From Xanthobacter agilis (lineage in GTDB: Bacteria > Pseudomonadota > Alphaproteobacteria > Rhizobiales > Xanthobacteraceae): DNA of 64,000 nucleotides. Location: the NCBI RefSeq assembly GCF_021730435.1, contig NZ_JABWGX010000019.1, forward strand, positions 1 to 64,000, read 5' to 3'. Position numbers and translations under genes: made by a program. Positions 29,839 through 39,317 of the stretch are shown piece by piece (position 1 is the stretch's first letter; each line of letters starts with the position of its first letter). The notes under the pieces are model-generated. The model saw only the letters and a list, made by a program, of their open reading frames with translations, did no database searches and was not told where the DNA came from.

Positions 29839-30639
29839 TCACACCGCGAGCATGCGGCGCATGGTGTCCACCTTGGCCCGGCTCACCGGCACCCGCGTCG
29901 CCGCCGTATCGGCGAGAATGAGGTGCCAGCCGCCATCGACCCGCTCCGCCCCGCGCACATGGCGGATATTCACCACATAGCGGCGGTGCACCCGCAGGAA
30001 GGCGGCCGGATCGAGCCGCCGTTCCAGATCGGCCAGGGAACGGGGGCAGAAGGCGGAAAACGACAAGGTGCGCGCCTCTGCATAATGGCCTTGGGCCACC
30101 AGGCACACCACCTCACCGACATCGATCAGGGAGATCACCGCCCCCTTGCCGCGCATGAGCGGCAGCTTCATGAGCGGGCACAGGGCCAGCCCCGCCTCCG
30201 CCGCCACCGGCACCGCTTCCACCCGGTCGTCGGCCTCCTCCGAATCGGCCCGCCCCATCACCGGGGCATCGACCAGGGCGTGGATCATCATGCAATAGCC
30301 GGCCGCGGCACCACCGGCGCCGTCAAGACGGCTCACCTTGGCCACCAGGCTCCCCATGGCGGTCGTCACCACCAGCGAGGCGGTGCCGTCCACGCCGGAG
30401 GCGGCGCGCGAAATGAGCCATCCCACCTTGTCCCGCGCGTCCTCCGGATGCAGATCCAGGATGTTGGCGCCGAACACGCTGGCCCCGGCCGGCGCCAGCA
30501 GGCGCAGCGCCACCGGATTCACCGCGCGGATGGCGAGGTCGGCGTCGAGCATCACCACCCCCACCGGCGTGCGGTTGAGCCGGTATTCAAAGGATGGACC
30601 GGCCGCGCGCGGCGCCTGATCCCCGGTCGGCTTCGCCAT
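29839..30639 (-). CDS. rcoM: PAS-LytTR regulator, RcoM-type carbon monoxide sensor
   Basis: A 266-aa one-component regulator with the two-domain plan of RcoM: an N-terminal PAS (about residues 17-125) for b-type heme and a C-terminal LytTR DNA-binding domain (about 160-266). Features I recognise from RcoM proteins are LHPEDARDKV, whose His64 would be the proximal heme ligand, KVS before a Gly-rich loop, GYCMMI, SLADLERRLDPAAFLRVHRRYVVNI and the VPVSR near the end. The second ligand is uncertain: Met95 is a candidate, and no Cys lies near residue 84. It sits just upstream of cowN on the same strand and may run into it. The LytTR family call is firm; CO sensing is inferred from the architecture, these motifs and cowN. 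Confidence 0.8.
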   Translation of the reverse strand: MAKPTGDQAPRAAGPSFEYRLNRTPVGVVMLDADLAIRAVNPVALRLLAPAGASVFGANILDLHPEDARDKVGWLISRAASGVDGTASLVVTTAMGSLVAKVSRLDGAGGAAAGYCMMIHALVDAPVMGRADSEEADDRVEAVPVAAEAGLALCPLMKLPLMRGKGAVISLIDVGEVVCLVAQGHYAEARTLSFSAFCPRSLADLERRLDPAAFLRVHRRYVVNIRHVRGAERVDGGWHLILADTAATRVPVSRAKVDTMRRMLAV

Positions 30640-30845
30640 GTCCCAGCCTATGTCCCCGCCTAAGTCCCCGCCCGCGACGCCGTGCCGGTCGCACCCCGGC
30701 CGCCGATCTTACGGCGCCGCGCCCGCCGGACAAGATAACCCTCGCCCACAGGCGGCCACCACTGCGGGTTTGCCACGATGAAGCCGCATGGATACGTTAC
30801 GCGCCCTGAGCCGGCGCACCGGCACCCTGCACGTGCGGACCTTTG

Positions 30846-31640
30846 ATGACCGACATTTTCCACGAGATCCAGGAAGACCTCCGGCGCGAGCGCATGCGCA
30901 AGCTCTGGGACCGCTACGGCATCGTGCTGATCGCCGCGGTCGTGCTCGCCATCGCCGGAGCGGCCGCCTGGAGCGGATATACCTATTGGCGTCAGCAGCA
31001 GGCCATTGCCGCCAGCAGCACCCTCGACGCCGCGACGGCGCTGAACACCGCCGGCAAATACGCCGAGGCCGAGACCGCCTTCCAGGCCCTCGCCAAGACC
31101 GGTCCAGAGGGCTACCGCGCCATCGCCCTGTTCCACGCCGCCAATGCCGCCGCCGCGCGCGAGACGGCGGCGGGCGTTGCCGCATTCGACGCCATCGCCG
31201 CCGACGGGCGCCTTCCGGCCCTGGTGCGCGACATGGCGCGGCTGCGCTCCGGCCTGATCGTGCTCGACACGTCCGACCTCGCCGCCGTGAAGCAGCGTGT
31301 GGGCGACCTTGCCGCCGGCACCGGGCCGCTGCGCAATCCGGCGCGCGAAATCCTGGCGCTGGCGCAGCTCAAGGCCGGCGACCTCGCCGCCGCCAACAAG
31401 ACCGCGACCGAGATCACCGAGGATGCCGAGGCCACCGCCGGCATCCGCTCGCGCGCCGAGCTGATCCGCCGCCTGACGGCGGTGCCGGCCCCCGCATCCG
31501 CCGAAGCCCCGGCCGCAGCCCCCCCTGCGCCGGTTCCAGCCGCATCCGCACCTGCGGCATCCGAGAATGCGCCCCAGGCGCCCGCCGAAACGCCGGCGCC
31601 GCCCGCCAACACCCCGCCGGCCCCGGCCGCGGCCCAGTAA
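30846..31640 (+). CDS. YfgM-like TPR membrane protein
   Basis: A 264-aa protein with a short cytosolic N-terminus (DIFHEIQEDLRRERMRKLWDRYG), one transmembrane helix (about residues 26-46) and a periplasmic TPR-like region to about residue 215, then an Ala/Pro-rich tail. This is the architecture of YfgM, which binds the SecYEG translocon and helps periplasmic chaperones. The order YfgM-like, lipoprotein, der matches the yfgM-bamB-der cluster of other proteobacteria. ATG at 30846 is used; a TTG precedes it. The stop lies 13 bp before the next gene, so they form one operon. Confidence 0.85.
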   Translation: MTDIFHEIQEDLRRERMRKLWDRYGIVLIAAVVLAIAGAAAWSGYTYWRQQQAIAASSTLDAATALNTAGKYAEAETAFQALAKTGPEGYRAIALFHAANAAAARETAAGVAAFDAIAADGRLPALVRDMARLRSGLIVLDTSDLAAVKQRVGDLAAGTGPLRNPAREILALAQLKAGDLAAANKTATEITEDAEATAGIRSRAELIRRLTAVPAPASAEAPAAAPPAPVPAASAPAASENAPQAPAETPAPPANTPPAPAAAQ

Positions 31641-31653
31641 GGAGATGCTTCCC

Positions 31654-31917
31654 ATGGGACAATCTCGCCGTATCCTGAGGTCGCTGCGAGTCGCCATCGG
31701 GCTTTCGCTCGCGCTGGCGGCCGCCGGCTGCGAGAGCCTCGAAAAGCTCAACCCGTTCGAGGAACACAAGAAGCCCCTGCCCGGCGCGCGCCAGCCGGTG
31801 TTCCCGGAAGGCGTTCCCGGCGTCGATTACTCCAGCGGCCCCGGCCAGCCCAGCAACTCCAACGCGGCCATCGACCTGCCCAACCCGCCGGCCGCCGGCA
31901 GCACGCCGTCGCGCTGA
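31654..31917 (+). CDS. Small lipoprotein in the bamB position (87 aa)
   Basis: An 87-aa lipoprotein with a clear signal peptide and lipobox (LALAAAGC), then a short mature part with LNPF, KKPLPGARQPVFPEGVPGV and a Pro/Asn/Ser-rich end. GGAG lies 10 nt before the ATG. It occupies the slot that holds bamB in the yfgM-bamB-der cluster, and the LNPF...LPGxR...VF phrase resembles the N-terminus of alphaproteobacterial BamB-type lipoproteins. No PQQ-type beta-propeller blades follow. It is either a truncated BamB relic or its own small family. An outer-membrane location is likely; the function is unknown. Confidence 0.82.
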   Translation: MGQSRRILRSLRVAIGLSLALAAAGCESLEKLNPFEEHKKPLPGARQPVFPEGVPGVDYSSGPGQPSNSNAAIDLPNPPAAGSTPSR

Positions 31918-31968
31918 CGCGCGACCAAGTCTTCCCCATTCCCCTCATTCGGGCGGCGAACGGATCCC

Positions 31969-33336
31969 ATGACCTTCACCCTGGCCATCGTCGGCCGGCC
32001 CAATGTGGGCAAGTCTACCCTGTTCAACCGCCTCGTGGGCAAGAAGCTCGCGCTGGTGGACGATCGCCCCGGCGTCACCCGTGACCGCCGCGAGGGTGAG
32101 GCGCATCTCGGCGACCTCGCGTTCCGCATCGTCGATACCGCCGGCCTGGAGGAAGCGGACGCCGCCAGCCTCGAAGGCCGCATGCGCGCCCAGACCGAGA
32201 CCGCCATCGGCGATGCCGACGCCATCCTCTTCATCATTGACGCCCGGGTCGGCCTGACTCCCACCGACCGCGCCTTCGCGGCCCTGGTCCGGCGCGCCGC
32301 CAAGCCCACCATTCTGGTCGCCAACAAGAGCGAGGGACGCGGCGGCGAGGCCGGCACGCTGGAGGCCTTCGCGCTCGGGCTCGGCACCCCCATCCCCCTG
32401 TCGGCGGAGCATGGCGAAGGCCTCTCCGACCTCTACGACGCCATCTGCGACGCCTTGCCGGAGCACACCCGCCCCGAGGTCCCGGAGGCGGACGACGCCG
32501 AAGACGCGGCCGAAGATGCCTCCGCCCCCAAGCGGCCCATCAAGGTGGCCGTGCTCGGCCGCCCCAACGCCGGCAAGAGCACCCTCATCAACCGCCTCAT
32601 GGGCGAAGACCGGCTGCTGACCGGACCGGAGGCCGGCATCACCCGCGATTCCATCGCGGTGGAGGTGAACTTCCGGGGCACCCGGCTCGAAGTGTTCGAT
32701 ACCGCCGGCCTGCGTCGGCGCGCGCGCATCGAGGACAAGCTGGAGAAGCTCTCCGCCGCCGATGCCTTGCGCGCCATGAAATTCGCCGAGGTGGTGGTGG
32801 TGCTCATCGACGCCACCCACCCCTTCGAGGAACAGGACCTGCGTATCGCCGACCTGGTCGCGCGCGAGGGACGGGCGGTGGTGATCGGCTACAACAAGTC
32901 GGACCTCGTCGCCCGTGGTGGCCTCGCCACCCGGCTGCGCGAGGAAGCAGACCGCCTGCTGCCGCAGGTGAAGGGCGTGCCCATCGTGCCGCTCTCCGGC
33001 CTGACCGGGCACGGGCTGGACAAGCTGGTGGAAGCCATCTCGCAAGCCCACAAGGTGTGGAACAAGCGCGTCGCCACCAATCCGCTGAACCGCTTCCTGC
33101 AACAGGTGGTGGACAATCACCCGCCGCCGGCGGTGTCCGGCCGGCGCGTGAAACTGCGCTACATCACCCAGCCCAAGGCGCGGCCGCCGTCGTTCGTGCT
33201 GTTCTGCTCCCGGGCGGAGGCGGTGCCGGAAAGCTATATCCGCTACATCACCAACGCCCTGCGCGAGACATTCGACCTGCCGGGCGTGCCGATCCGCCTG
33301 ACCTTGCGCCAGAAGGACAATCCCTACGCCGAGTGA
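31969..33336 (+). CDS. der: Ribosome biogenesis GTPase Der (EngA)
   Basis: A 455-aa double-GTPase for 50S subunit maturation. G1 motifs are GRPNVGKS near the N-terminus and GRPNAGKS in the second domain; each is followed by DTAGL (G3) and by NKSEG and NKSDL (G4). A KH-like C-terminal domain ends with [11 protein letters not shown]. The linker between G domains carries an acidic run typical of Der. It is the third gene of the operon with the YfgM-like protein and the small lipoprotein; Der and YfgM are commonly linked. Start and length match the family. Confidence 0.98.
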   Translation: MTFTLAIVGRPNVGKSTLFNRLVGKKLALVDDRPGVTRDRREGEAHLGDLAFRIVDTAGLEEADAASLEGRMRAQTETAIGDADAILFIIDARVGLTPTDRAFAALVRRAAKPTILVANKSEGRGGEAGTLEAFALGLGTPIPLSAEHGEGLSDLYDAICDALPEHTRPEVPEADDAEDAAEDASAPKRPIKVAVLGRPNAGKSTLINRLMGEDRLLTGPEAGITRDSIAVEVNFRGTRLEVFDTAGLRRRARIEDKLEKLSAADALRAMKFAEVVVVLIDATHPFEEQDLRIADLVAREGRAVVIGYNKSDLVARGGLATRLREEADRLLPQVKGVPIVPLSGLTGHGLDKLVEAISQAHKVWNKRVATNPLNRFLQQVVDNHPPPAVSGRRVKLRYITQPKARPPSFVLFCSRAEAVPESYIRYITNALRETFDLPGVPIRLTLRQKDNPYAE

Positions 33337-33847
33337 GTGAGCGAGCGCCGCAGACCGGGCCGCAGACACTGCAGCAGGTTTCGCGCCGCCGGAACACCCC
33401 GTGAAATGGGGAGGAAAGCGATGCGGGCGCGCGGCGCGATCGCGCGTCCCGCCGACCCCACCCAAGGGGTCGCGCAACGCCGCCCGCCGGCTCACACCGC
33501 GGATGCGCCAAACGGTTGCGGCCTCAAATTGGATTTTCGGAAGCCGAGCGCCCTGAAGCGGGCGTCACCGGCGAGATGGTCGCCTTCCCCCGCCGCGCCG
33601 CCCCACGCCATGTTCCCGCTTTTTGACCGGCGAGAAGTGGGTGCCCTGCAGGTCCACTCAGGCTTCTACCAAAGGCCATGGAGCAAGCTCACGGGCCCTT
33701 CGGCCTCAGGGCCGCGCACACGCACCCGCTGCCCCCCGCAAACGCCCGCCGCAAATGTCCGGTGGATCCGAAAGCGACCTCGGCGCGGGTTCTCTGCGCC
33801 AAGGTCGCTGTCACATGATCGAAGCGGGCGGAACGCCAGCGCCGCGG
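33337..33847. other. Intergenic region with a hairpin and no supported gene
   Basis: The 511 bp between der and the IalB-family gene have open frames but none with a domain, a credible start or a ribosome binding site. The only clear structure is the hairpin at 33773-33809, 40 bp past the IalB-family stop on the minus strand. Confidence 0.6.
33773..33809 (-). terminator. Hairpin after the IalB-family gene
   Basis: Arms AGCGACCT-C-GGCGC and GCGCC-A-AGGTCGCT form a 14-position stem with one mismatch and a 9-nt loop. The minus-strand exit is only TTTC, so termination would be weak or factor-dependent. Confidence 0.5.
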
Positions 33848-34435
33848 TCAGCCGTTCAGGCTTGCAGTGATGGCCTCGCCCAGGCCCTTGAAGGAGACGG
33901 GAAGAATGATGGGGCTGCGCGAGCCGTTCTCAAAGGTCAGTTCACCCTGGCCGGAACTCGCCTTGAGTGCCGCGATATTTTCCGGCGTCAAAGCCAGGCT
34001 CGCCACGCAATACTGACCGCACCGTTTATAAACGAGGGTCAGATCCGGGACGCCGCCCACCTTGAAGGTGACATTGGCCGGCAGCCATACGCCGGGCGGC
34101 GTCAGCACGAGCAGGAGCACCTCGCCACCCTTGACGGCGCGCACCGCCACATGGGCCAGAACCCCCTTGAGGTCCTGGGTCTGCAAGGTTTGAACCGCCT
34201 CGCACTCCTTCGGGTTGCTGTCCTTCTTGCAGCGGACGAGCCAGTCGCCGTGAGACGAGCGGGTCTCGGTCGCCGCGGGGGTCTCCGCGCGCGCCGCCGA
34301 CACCGGAAACATTGCCCCGCCGCTCAGCAGGAGGGCCGTGGCCCAGGCCAGAGCCCGCCTGCCGGCTCCAGAAGCCCGCTGCGCTTCGGCCTGAGCCTGC
34401 CCCGACCGGAAAACCTTGCGCGACATGGTCATCAT
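33848..34435 (-). CDS. Invasion-associated locus B (IalB) family protein
   Basis: A 195-aa periplasmic protein with signal peptide (ALAWATALLLSGG then AARAE). The mature IalB domain starts at HGDWLVRC and includes CEAVQTL, VLLLVLTPPGVWLPANVTFKV, YKRCGQYCVASL and LPVSFKGLGEAI; the Cys pairs fit the family's disulphides. The start is uncertain among ATGs at 34435, 34432 and 34426. In Bartonella the family is linked to erythrocyte invasion, but most Rhizobiales carry it as an envelope protein with no known interaction with a host. It sits after a Wza-type exporter on the same strand (gap 147 bp). Confidence 0.9.
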   Translation of the reverse strand: MMTMSRKVFRSGQAQAEAQRASGAGRRALAWATALLLSGGAMFPVSAARAETPAATETRSSHGDWLVRCKKDSNPKECEAVQTLQTQDLKGVLAHVAVRAVKGGEVLLLVLTPPGVWLPANVTFKVGGVPDLTLVYKRCGQYCVASLALTPENIAALKASSGQGELTFENGSRSPIILPVSFKGLGEAITASLNG

Positions 34436-34582
34436 GGATGTCCCCGACGTTCGGCGGCGCCTCAGCCACCACATGAGCCGCCGGGATATACGAATCGCGG
34501 CCGGTTCGGCAACTCCTATCCCGACGCCTCCCCCGCCAAGCGGACGAGGCGTCGGCCCGGTGACGGGTCGACGCCTGCCGCG

Positions 34583-35803
34583 TCAGAGATTGTTGACGTT
34601 CGCGGCGACGCCCACGGCGCTGATGGCCGGCGACACCGCGATGCGGAACACATCCAGGAACTTCTGCATTTCCACCGACGACGCGTTGGACAGATAGATG
34701 ATGTCCCGATCCCGCAACACGAAGCTGTCGGACAGGAAGAAGCCCGACGTTTGCTCGAAATTGAACTGATAGACCACGGGGACGTAAGGCGTATCCGCCG
34801 GCTGGTCGGGCGTCAGCTGGCTGATCACCTGCTGCGGCTCGTAACGCAGCACGAACACGCCCTTGACGTCGGCGCGGCTGTCTATGAAGCCGCCATTGCG
34901 CGCCAACGCATTGGCCAAGGTCAGCTTCTCCGGCGGCAGCGCGGCCTCGGTGGTGCGGCCGATGGCGCCCATGATGAGATAAATGCGCGGCTTGATCGCA
35001 ATATTGATGAAATCACCGCCCGCGAGCTTCACGTCCGCCGTCGGCTGGTTGATGAGCGCTTGCAGGCGCACCGAACGGGTGGTGCCACTGCGGGTCAACT
35101 CCACCACCGCATCACTCGGCGGCACAACCGGACCACCGGCGCGGGTCACGAGTTGCAGCAGGGTCTCGCCCGCGGCGGTGACATCGAACTCGCCAGGCGA
35201 CTTCACGGCGCCGGCGATGATGACCTTGTTGGTCAGATTGCCGGACAGGCGCACCAGCACCTGCGGCTGGATGATGCGGCTCTTCAGCTCTTCCTCGAGC
35301 TTGCTGGCGACCTGCCGGGTGGTCATGCCCGCCACATGCACACTGCCCACCAGCGGGAAGGCGATGGTGCCCTGCGTGTCCACGGTCATGTCGGGCAGCG
35401 TCACCAGCGCGGCCGACTGGCCGCCCACATTCTGCGAATTGATGCCGGTGAACACGCCGCCCGATGCCGGCTCCATGACCGTGATGGACAAGCTGTCGCC
35501 CGGGCCGAGAACCGGCCCCCCCGACTTGCGGTCGGAACGGAAGAAGCCGCGGGTGGACATGCTGTCGTCCGGCGCGCGCAGCAGCACGCCGCTCACGGCG
35601 ACATCGACCGGAACGAGTCGGAACGGGAAATCACCCGGATTTTCGCTGTTCTGCTGGATCTCGCTGGCCATCGGGCCGCTGCGCGGAATGTCGCAGCCCG
35701 CGAGCCCCACCGCCACGCCCATGGCCAGAACCAGAAGCGCATGTGCGGGTCGGACGGTGTCCCCGAACGCGAGCCGGCACTTGCGGAGCCAATTCAACAC
35801 CAT
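34583..35803 (-). CDS. Wza-type polysaccharide export lipoprotein
   Basis: About 406 aa, an outer-membrane polysaccharide export protein. A signal peptide with lipobox VGLAGC precedes a mature chain with the Poly_export domain (VLGPGDSLSITVMEP, GTIAFPLVGSVHVAGMTTRQVA), then two SLBB-type domains (VIIAGAVKSPGEFDVTAAGETLLQLVTRAGG and YLIMGAIGRTTEAALPPEKLTLANALARNGG) and the family C-terminus. The start is ambiguous among ATG 35803, GTG 35800 and TTG 35797; AGGAG lies 1, 4 and 7 nt ahead. No Wzc, Wzx or Wzy genes adjoin it, so it is an orphan exporter here. Confidence 0.9.
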   Translation of the reverse strand: MVLNWLRKCRLAFGDTVRPAHALLVLAMGVAVGLAGCDIPRSGPMASEIQQNSENPGDFPFRLVPVDVAVSGVLLRAPDDSMSTRGFFRSDRKSGGPVLGPGDSLSITVMEPASGGVFTGINSQNVGGQSAALVTLPDMTVDTQGTIAFPLVGSVHVAGMTTRQVASKLEEELKSRIIQPQVLVRLSGNLTNKVIIAGAVKSPGEFDVTAAGETLLQLVTRAGGPVVPPSDAVVELTRSGTTRSVRLQALINQPTADVKLAGGDFINIAIKPRIYLIMGAIGRTTEAALPPEKLTLANALARNGGFIDSRADVKGVFVLRYEPQQVISQLTPDQPADTPYVPVVYQFNFEQTSGFFLSDSFVLRDRDIIYLSNASSVEMQKFLDVFRIAVSPAISAVGVAANVNNL

Positions 35804-36599
35804 TCTCCTGGCCTTCTTGCTGATTGCGACGACCGCCGGCGAGCGAAGCCCCATGCCCCATCAAGTTCCGGCAAACACTGAACCTTCGCGAGCGGACCCC
35901 ACCCGGAAACCAGACCCAGCCCCACGTGTCAGACGCTTCCGCCACGACACGCCCGGCAAGGGCATTCCTGACCCCCGAGCGCTCAAAGGCGACCGTAGAC
36001 GCCTCCAAGCGGCCCTCCGCCTTTAGCATGTCCACGGTGCGGCGCAAACGTGACGCTCCGGAGACGACGCCAGACGGACAGGCACAGCCTGCCACCTCGA
36101 CCCGCGCAGAGAAAACCCACGGCGATTCCGCGTCCCCTCTGCTCCGGCACATTATGCGAGCCACACATGAAGACGCATCTAATAAATGACGTTTCATGCC
36201 CCCGATGACAGCCAAGACTGCATTCGCTCACAGACTGTGGCCGCCATGCAACGACGTTAACCACGTCACCACATCGGCGCGACTACGAACAACTCGAATA
36301 AAATACAGTAGAGGTGAGAGCTCAATTTCATGACGAAGCGTTAATCAAAAAATAAATCGCAGATCTTCTAAAGAAAAATTTTCACATGCCCTAACGCCCG
36401 CGCCGGACGCTGCGGATGACACCACGATCTATCGCGCACGCGGCCCTTGAGGCCGCCACGAGCTATCGCAGAGGGAGGTTTCCGGGATATTGACGACCAC
36501 CGCGTGCGCACGGGTTCGGCGCACCGGCGCTTCCAGCCGGAGGCAAGAATGACGGGAAAAGGATGATGCGGCGAGGTGGGCACCCGCCGCGCCCCCGGC
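35804..36599. other. Long intergenic region with AT-rich core
   Basis: 796 bp between the divergent Wza-type gene and the accC stop. The part from about 36170 to 36400 is clearly richer in A/T than its surroundings and holds a TTAA-N7-ATAA sequence (36341-36355) close to the CtrA consensus. No frame has a recognisable domain. It probably contains the Wza promoter and possibly other control sites. Confidence 0.6.
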
Positions 36600-37955
36600 T
36601 CAGCCCTGGGTGTTGGCCGTATCCGCCAGGAAGTGCTCCAGCCAATGGATGTCGTAGCGACCGTCAGCGATATCGCGCACGCGCACCAAGGTGCGGAACA
36701 ACGGCAGCGTGGTGTCGATGCCGTCCACCACGAACTCGTCGAGGGCGCGCCGCAGACGACGCAGACATTCGTCGCGGGTCTGCCCGTGCACGATCAGCTT
36801 GCCCACCAGGCTGTCATAGGTGGGGGGGATCACATAGCCCTGGTAGGCGTTGGAATCCACCCGCACGCCAAGACCGCCGGGCACATGATAATGGGTGATC
36901 TTGCCGGGCGAGGGCCGGAAGGTGGTGGGATGCTCGGCGTTCACCCGGCATTCGATGGCGTGGCCGTGGATGACGACGTCCTGCTGGGTCAGCGTCATCG
37001 GCTCGCCTGCGGCCACCCGAATCTGTTCGTTGATGAGGTCGATGCCGGTGACCATCTCCGTCACCGGATGCTCCACCTGGATGCGGGTGTTCATCTCGAT
37101 AAAATAAAATTTCCCGTCCTCATACAGGAACTCGACCGTGCCGACCCCGAGGTACTTCAGCTCGCGCATGGCCTTGGCGCAGGTCTCGCCGATCTCGGCG
37201 CGCTGGGCCGCGGAAATCACCGGCGAGGGCGCTTCCTCCCACACTTTCTGATGGCGGCGCTGAAGCGAGCAGTCCCGCTCGCCGAGATGGATGGCGTTGC
37301 CGCAGCCATCGCCCAGCACCTGCACTTCGATGTGGCGCGGGGTGGAGAGGTATTTTTCGAGATAGACCGCATCGTCACCGAAGGCGGCCTTGGCCTCGAT
37401 GCGTGCGGTGGACAGGGCCTGCGAGAGGTCGTCCTTGCTCTGGGCCACCTTCATGCCGCGCCCGCCACCGCCGGCAGCGGCCTTCACCAGCACCGGATAG
37501 CCGATCCCCTCCGCGACCCGATAGGCCTCCTCGTCGTCGCGGATGCCGCCCTCGGACCCCGGCACCACCGGAATGCCGAGGGACTGAGCGGTCTTCTTGG
37601 CCTCGATCTTGTCGCCCATGATGCGGATGTGCTCCGCCTTGGGACCGATGAAGCCGACATTGTGGTCCGACAGGATCTCGGCGAACCGCGCATTCTCCGC
37701 CAGGAAGCCGTAGCCGGGATGCACGGCATCCGCGCCGGTGATCTCGCACGCGGCGAGAATGGAGGGGATGTTGAGATAGCTCTCGCGGGCCAGCGGCGGG
37801 CCGATGCACACGCTTTCATCGGCGAGACGCACATGCATGGCATCGGCGTCCGCCGTGGAGTGAACCGCCACGGTGGCGATGTCGAGCTCCTTGCAGGCGC
37901 GCAGGATGCGCAGCGCGATCTCGCCACGGTTGGCGATGAGGATTTTCTTGAACAT
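36600..37955 (-). CDS. accC: Acetyl-CoA carboxylase, biotin carboxylase subunit
   Basis: A 451-aa cytosolic ATP-grasp enzyme that carboxylates biotin on AccB with bicarbonate and ATP, the first step of malonyl-CoA synthesis. It begins MFKKILIANRGEIALRILRA, with ATP loop KAAAGGGGRGMK, the biotin-site HLGERDCSLQRRHQK, metal-binding EMNTRIQVEHPVTE, and HAIECRVNAE near the end. The start at 37955 matches the family; the upstream frame is repeat DNA. accB is 225 bp upstream, an unusually wide gap that holds a dispersed repeat. Confidence 0.98.
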   Translation of the reverse strand: MFKKILIANRGEIALRILRACKELDIATVAVHSTADADAMHVRLADESVCIGPPLARESYLNIPSILAACEITGADAVHPGYGFLAENARFAEILSDHNVGFIGPKAEHIRIMGDKIEAKKTAQSLGIPVVPGSEGGIRDDEEAYRVAEGIGYPVLVKAAAGGGGRGMKVAQSKDDLSQALSTARIEAKAAFGDDAVYLEKYLSTPRHIEVQVLGDGCGNAIHLGERDCSLQRRHQKVWEEAPSPVISAAQRAEIGETCAKAMRELKYLGVGTVEFLYEDGKFYFIEMNTRIQVEHPVTEMVTGIDLINEQIRVAAGEPMTLTQQDVVIHGHAIECRVNAEHPTTFRPSPGKITHYHVPGGLGVRVDSNAYQGYVIPPTYDSLVGKLIVHGQTRDECLRRLRRALDEFVVDGIDTTLPLFRTLVRVRDIADGRYDIHWLEHFLADTANTQG

Positions 37956-37968
37956 CTGGCCTGCCCCT

Positions 37969-38038
37969 AGAGCATTTTCAGGCGAAATGGACACCGGTTC
38001 GCGTGAAGAAAATGCGAGAACTCGACTATCTAGAGCGA
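37969..38038 (+). repeat. Dispersed intergenic repeat, family 2, main copy
   Basis: A 70-bp element beginning AGAGCATTTTCAGGCGAA, with ACCGGTTCGCGTGAAGAAAA, in the accB-accC gap. A diverged copy lies at 7696-7765 on the other strand. A second related start, CTCTAGAGCATGTCGCGCGG, follows at about 38068. Elements of this type are common in Rhizobiales genomes. Confidence 0.75.
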
Positions 38039-38179
38039 TGACCGTGAGCCAAGGCAAACGGAAGGCGCTCTAGAGCATGTCGCGCGGCGGATCGGCGCGC
38101 GAAACCGCTTGGACGCGACTTGGACGCTAGGACTCGGCGCGCGGCGCGCACTCGGCAAGCGCGCGCCATGCACCCGGCC

Positions 38180-38653
38180 TCACTCGATGATCAGCAGCGG
38201 CTCGCCGTATTCCACCGGCTGCGCATTGCCCACCAGAATGCGCGTCACCGTGCCGGAGCGGGGCGCGGGAATGGCGTTCATGGTCTTCATGGCCTCGACG
38301 ATCAGCACCGTCTGGCCCTCCTTGACCGCACCGCCGACCTCGATGAACGCCGCCGCGCCCGGCTCAGGCGACAGATAGGCGGTGCCCACCATGGGAGAGG
38401 TCACGGCGCCCGGATGCTTGGACAGATCAGCGGGCGCCTCGACGGCAGGCGCAGGCGCGGCGGCGCCAACCAGCGGAGCGGCGGCCGCGGCCACGGGGGC
38501 GGCGGCGGTGATGACCGGCGCCGGGGCACGCACCACGCGCACGCGCAGGCCCTCATGCTCCACCTCGATCTCGGTCAGGTCGCTGTCCGACAGCAGCTTG
38601 GCGATTTCCTTGACGAGGTTGGTGTCGATCTGGGGTTTGGAAGGCTTCATCAT
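38180..38653 (-). CDS. accB: Acetyl-CoA carboxylase, biotin carboxyl carrier protein
   Basis: A 157-aa protein that carries the biotin shuttled between AccC and the transferase. The biotinyl domain has EAMKTMN, with Lys123 as the biotin site; the N-terminal helix-rich region ([20 protein letters not shown]) and a Pro/Ala linker are typical of BCCP. The start is MM at 38653/38650. aroQ lies 60 bp upstream on the same strand, giving the common aroQ-accB-accC order. It is required for fatty-acid synthesis. Confidence 0.97.
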   Translation of the reverse strand: MMKPSKPQIDTNLVKEIAKLLSDSDLTEIEVEHEGLRVRVVRAPAPVITAAAPVAAAAAPLVGAAAPAPAVEAPADLSKHPGAVTSPMVGTAYLSPEPGAAAFIEVGGAVKEGQTVLIVEAMKTMNAIPAPRSGTVTRILVGNAQPVEYGEPLLIIE

Positions 38654-38713
38654 GTTCCTGCTCTTGCCGGCTGCGTCCGCGCCCTGTCCTTGGGGCGGCG
38701 CGCCATCACGTCG

Positions 38714-39145
38714 TCAAGGAAGGCGCACCAGCGCCTGGATTCCGAGCGCATAGCCATGCGGACCAAAGCCGCAGATGACGCCCCGCGCCACCGGTGACAG
38801 ATAGGAGTGGTGCCGGAAGGGCTCGCGCGCGAACACGTTGGACAGATGGACCTCGATGGTGGGAACCCCCACCGCCGCGACCGCATCCCGAATGGCGACA
38901 GAGGTATGCGTGTAGGCCGCCGCATTGAGGACGATGCCCTTCGCCCCCCGCGCCGCCTGGATGAAGTCCACCAGCGCGCCTTCTGAATTGGTCTGCTTGA
39001 ACACAAGCTCGAAACCATGCTGCGCCGCTTCCGCGCGACACAGCGCCTCCACGTCGGCCAGGGTCGCGGCGCCGTAGATTCCGGGCTCGCGCGTGCCGAG
39101 GAGGTTCAGGTTGGGCCCGTTCAGAACGTGGATGGTATTGGACAT
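38714..39145 (-). CDS. aroQ: Type II 3-dehydroquinate dehydratase
   Basis: A 143-aa dodecameric cytosolic enzyme of the shikimate pathway (3-dehydroquinate to 3-dehydroshikimate). It has [21 protein letters not shown], with Tyr in the catalytic loop, [30 protein letters not shown] and [19 protein letters not shown], with the catalytic His. The start at 39145 matches the family; an upstream in-frame extension is discarded. It precedes accB in the usual cluster, 60 bp apart. Confidence 0.97.
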   Translation of the reverse strand: MSNTIHVLNGPNLNLLGTREPGIYGAATLADVEALCRAEAAQHGFELVFKQTNSEGALVDFIQAARGAKGIVLNAAAYTHTSVAIRDAVAAVGVPTIEVHLSNVFAREPFRHHSYLSPVARGVICGFGPHGYALGIQALVRLP

Positions 39146-39317
39146 CCCAAAGACATCTGCCGCCGGCGCACCATGGCCGGGTTGGGCGCACTTATAGGGG
39201 TGCGCACCGCGCAAGGAAAGAGGCCCCGCGTGCACCCCGCCCGGCGCGGAGTGCACACCTGCCCCCCGGATGCCGCGCCGTGACCCGGCTGTGAAGCCGG
39301 CGCACGGCACAACGCGA

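Noticed and set aside
33337-33870. A 177-codon frame after der
   Set aside because: It lacks a ribosome binding site and any domain, overlaps the IalB-family gene end, and is Arg/Pro/Ser-rich like noncoding GC-rich DNA.
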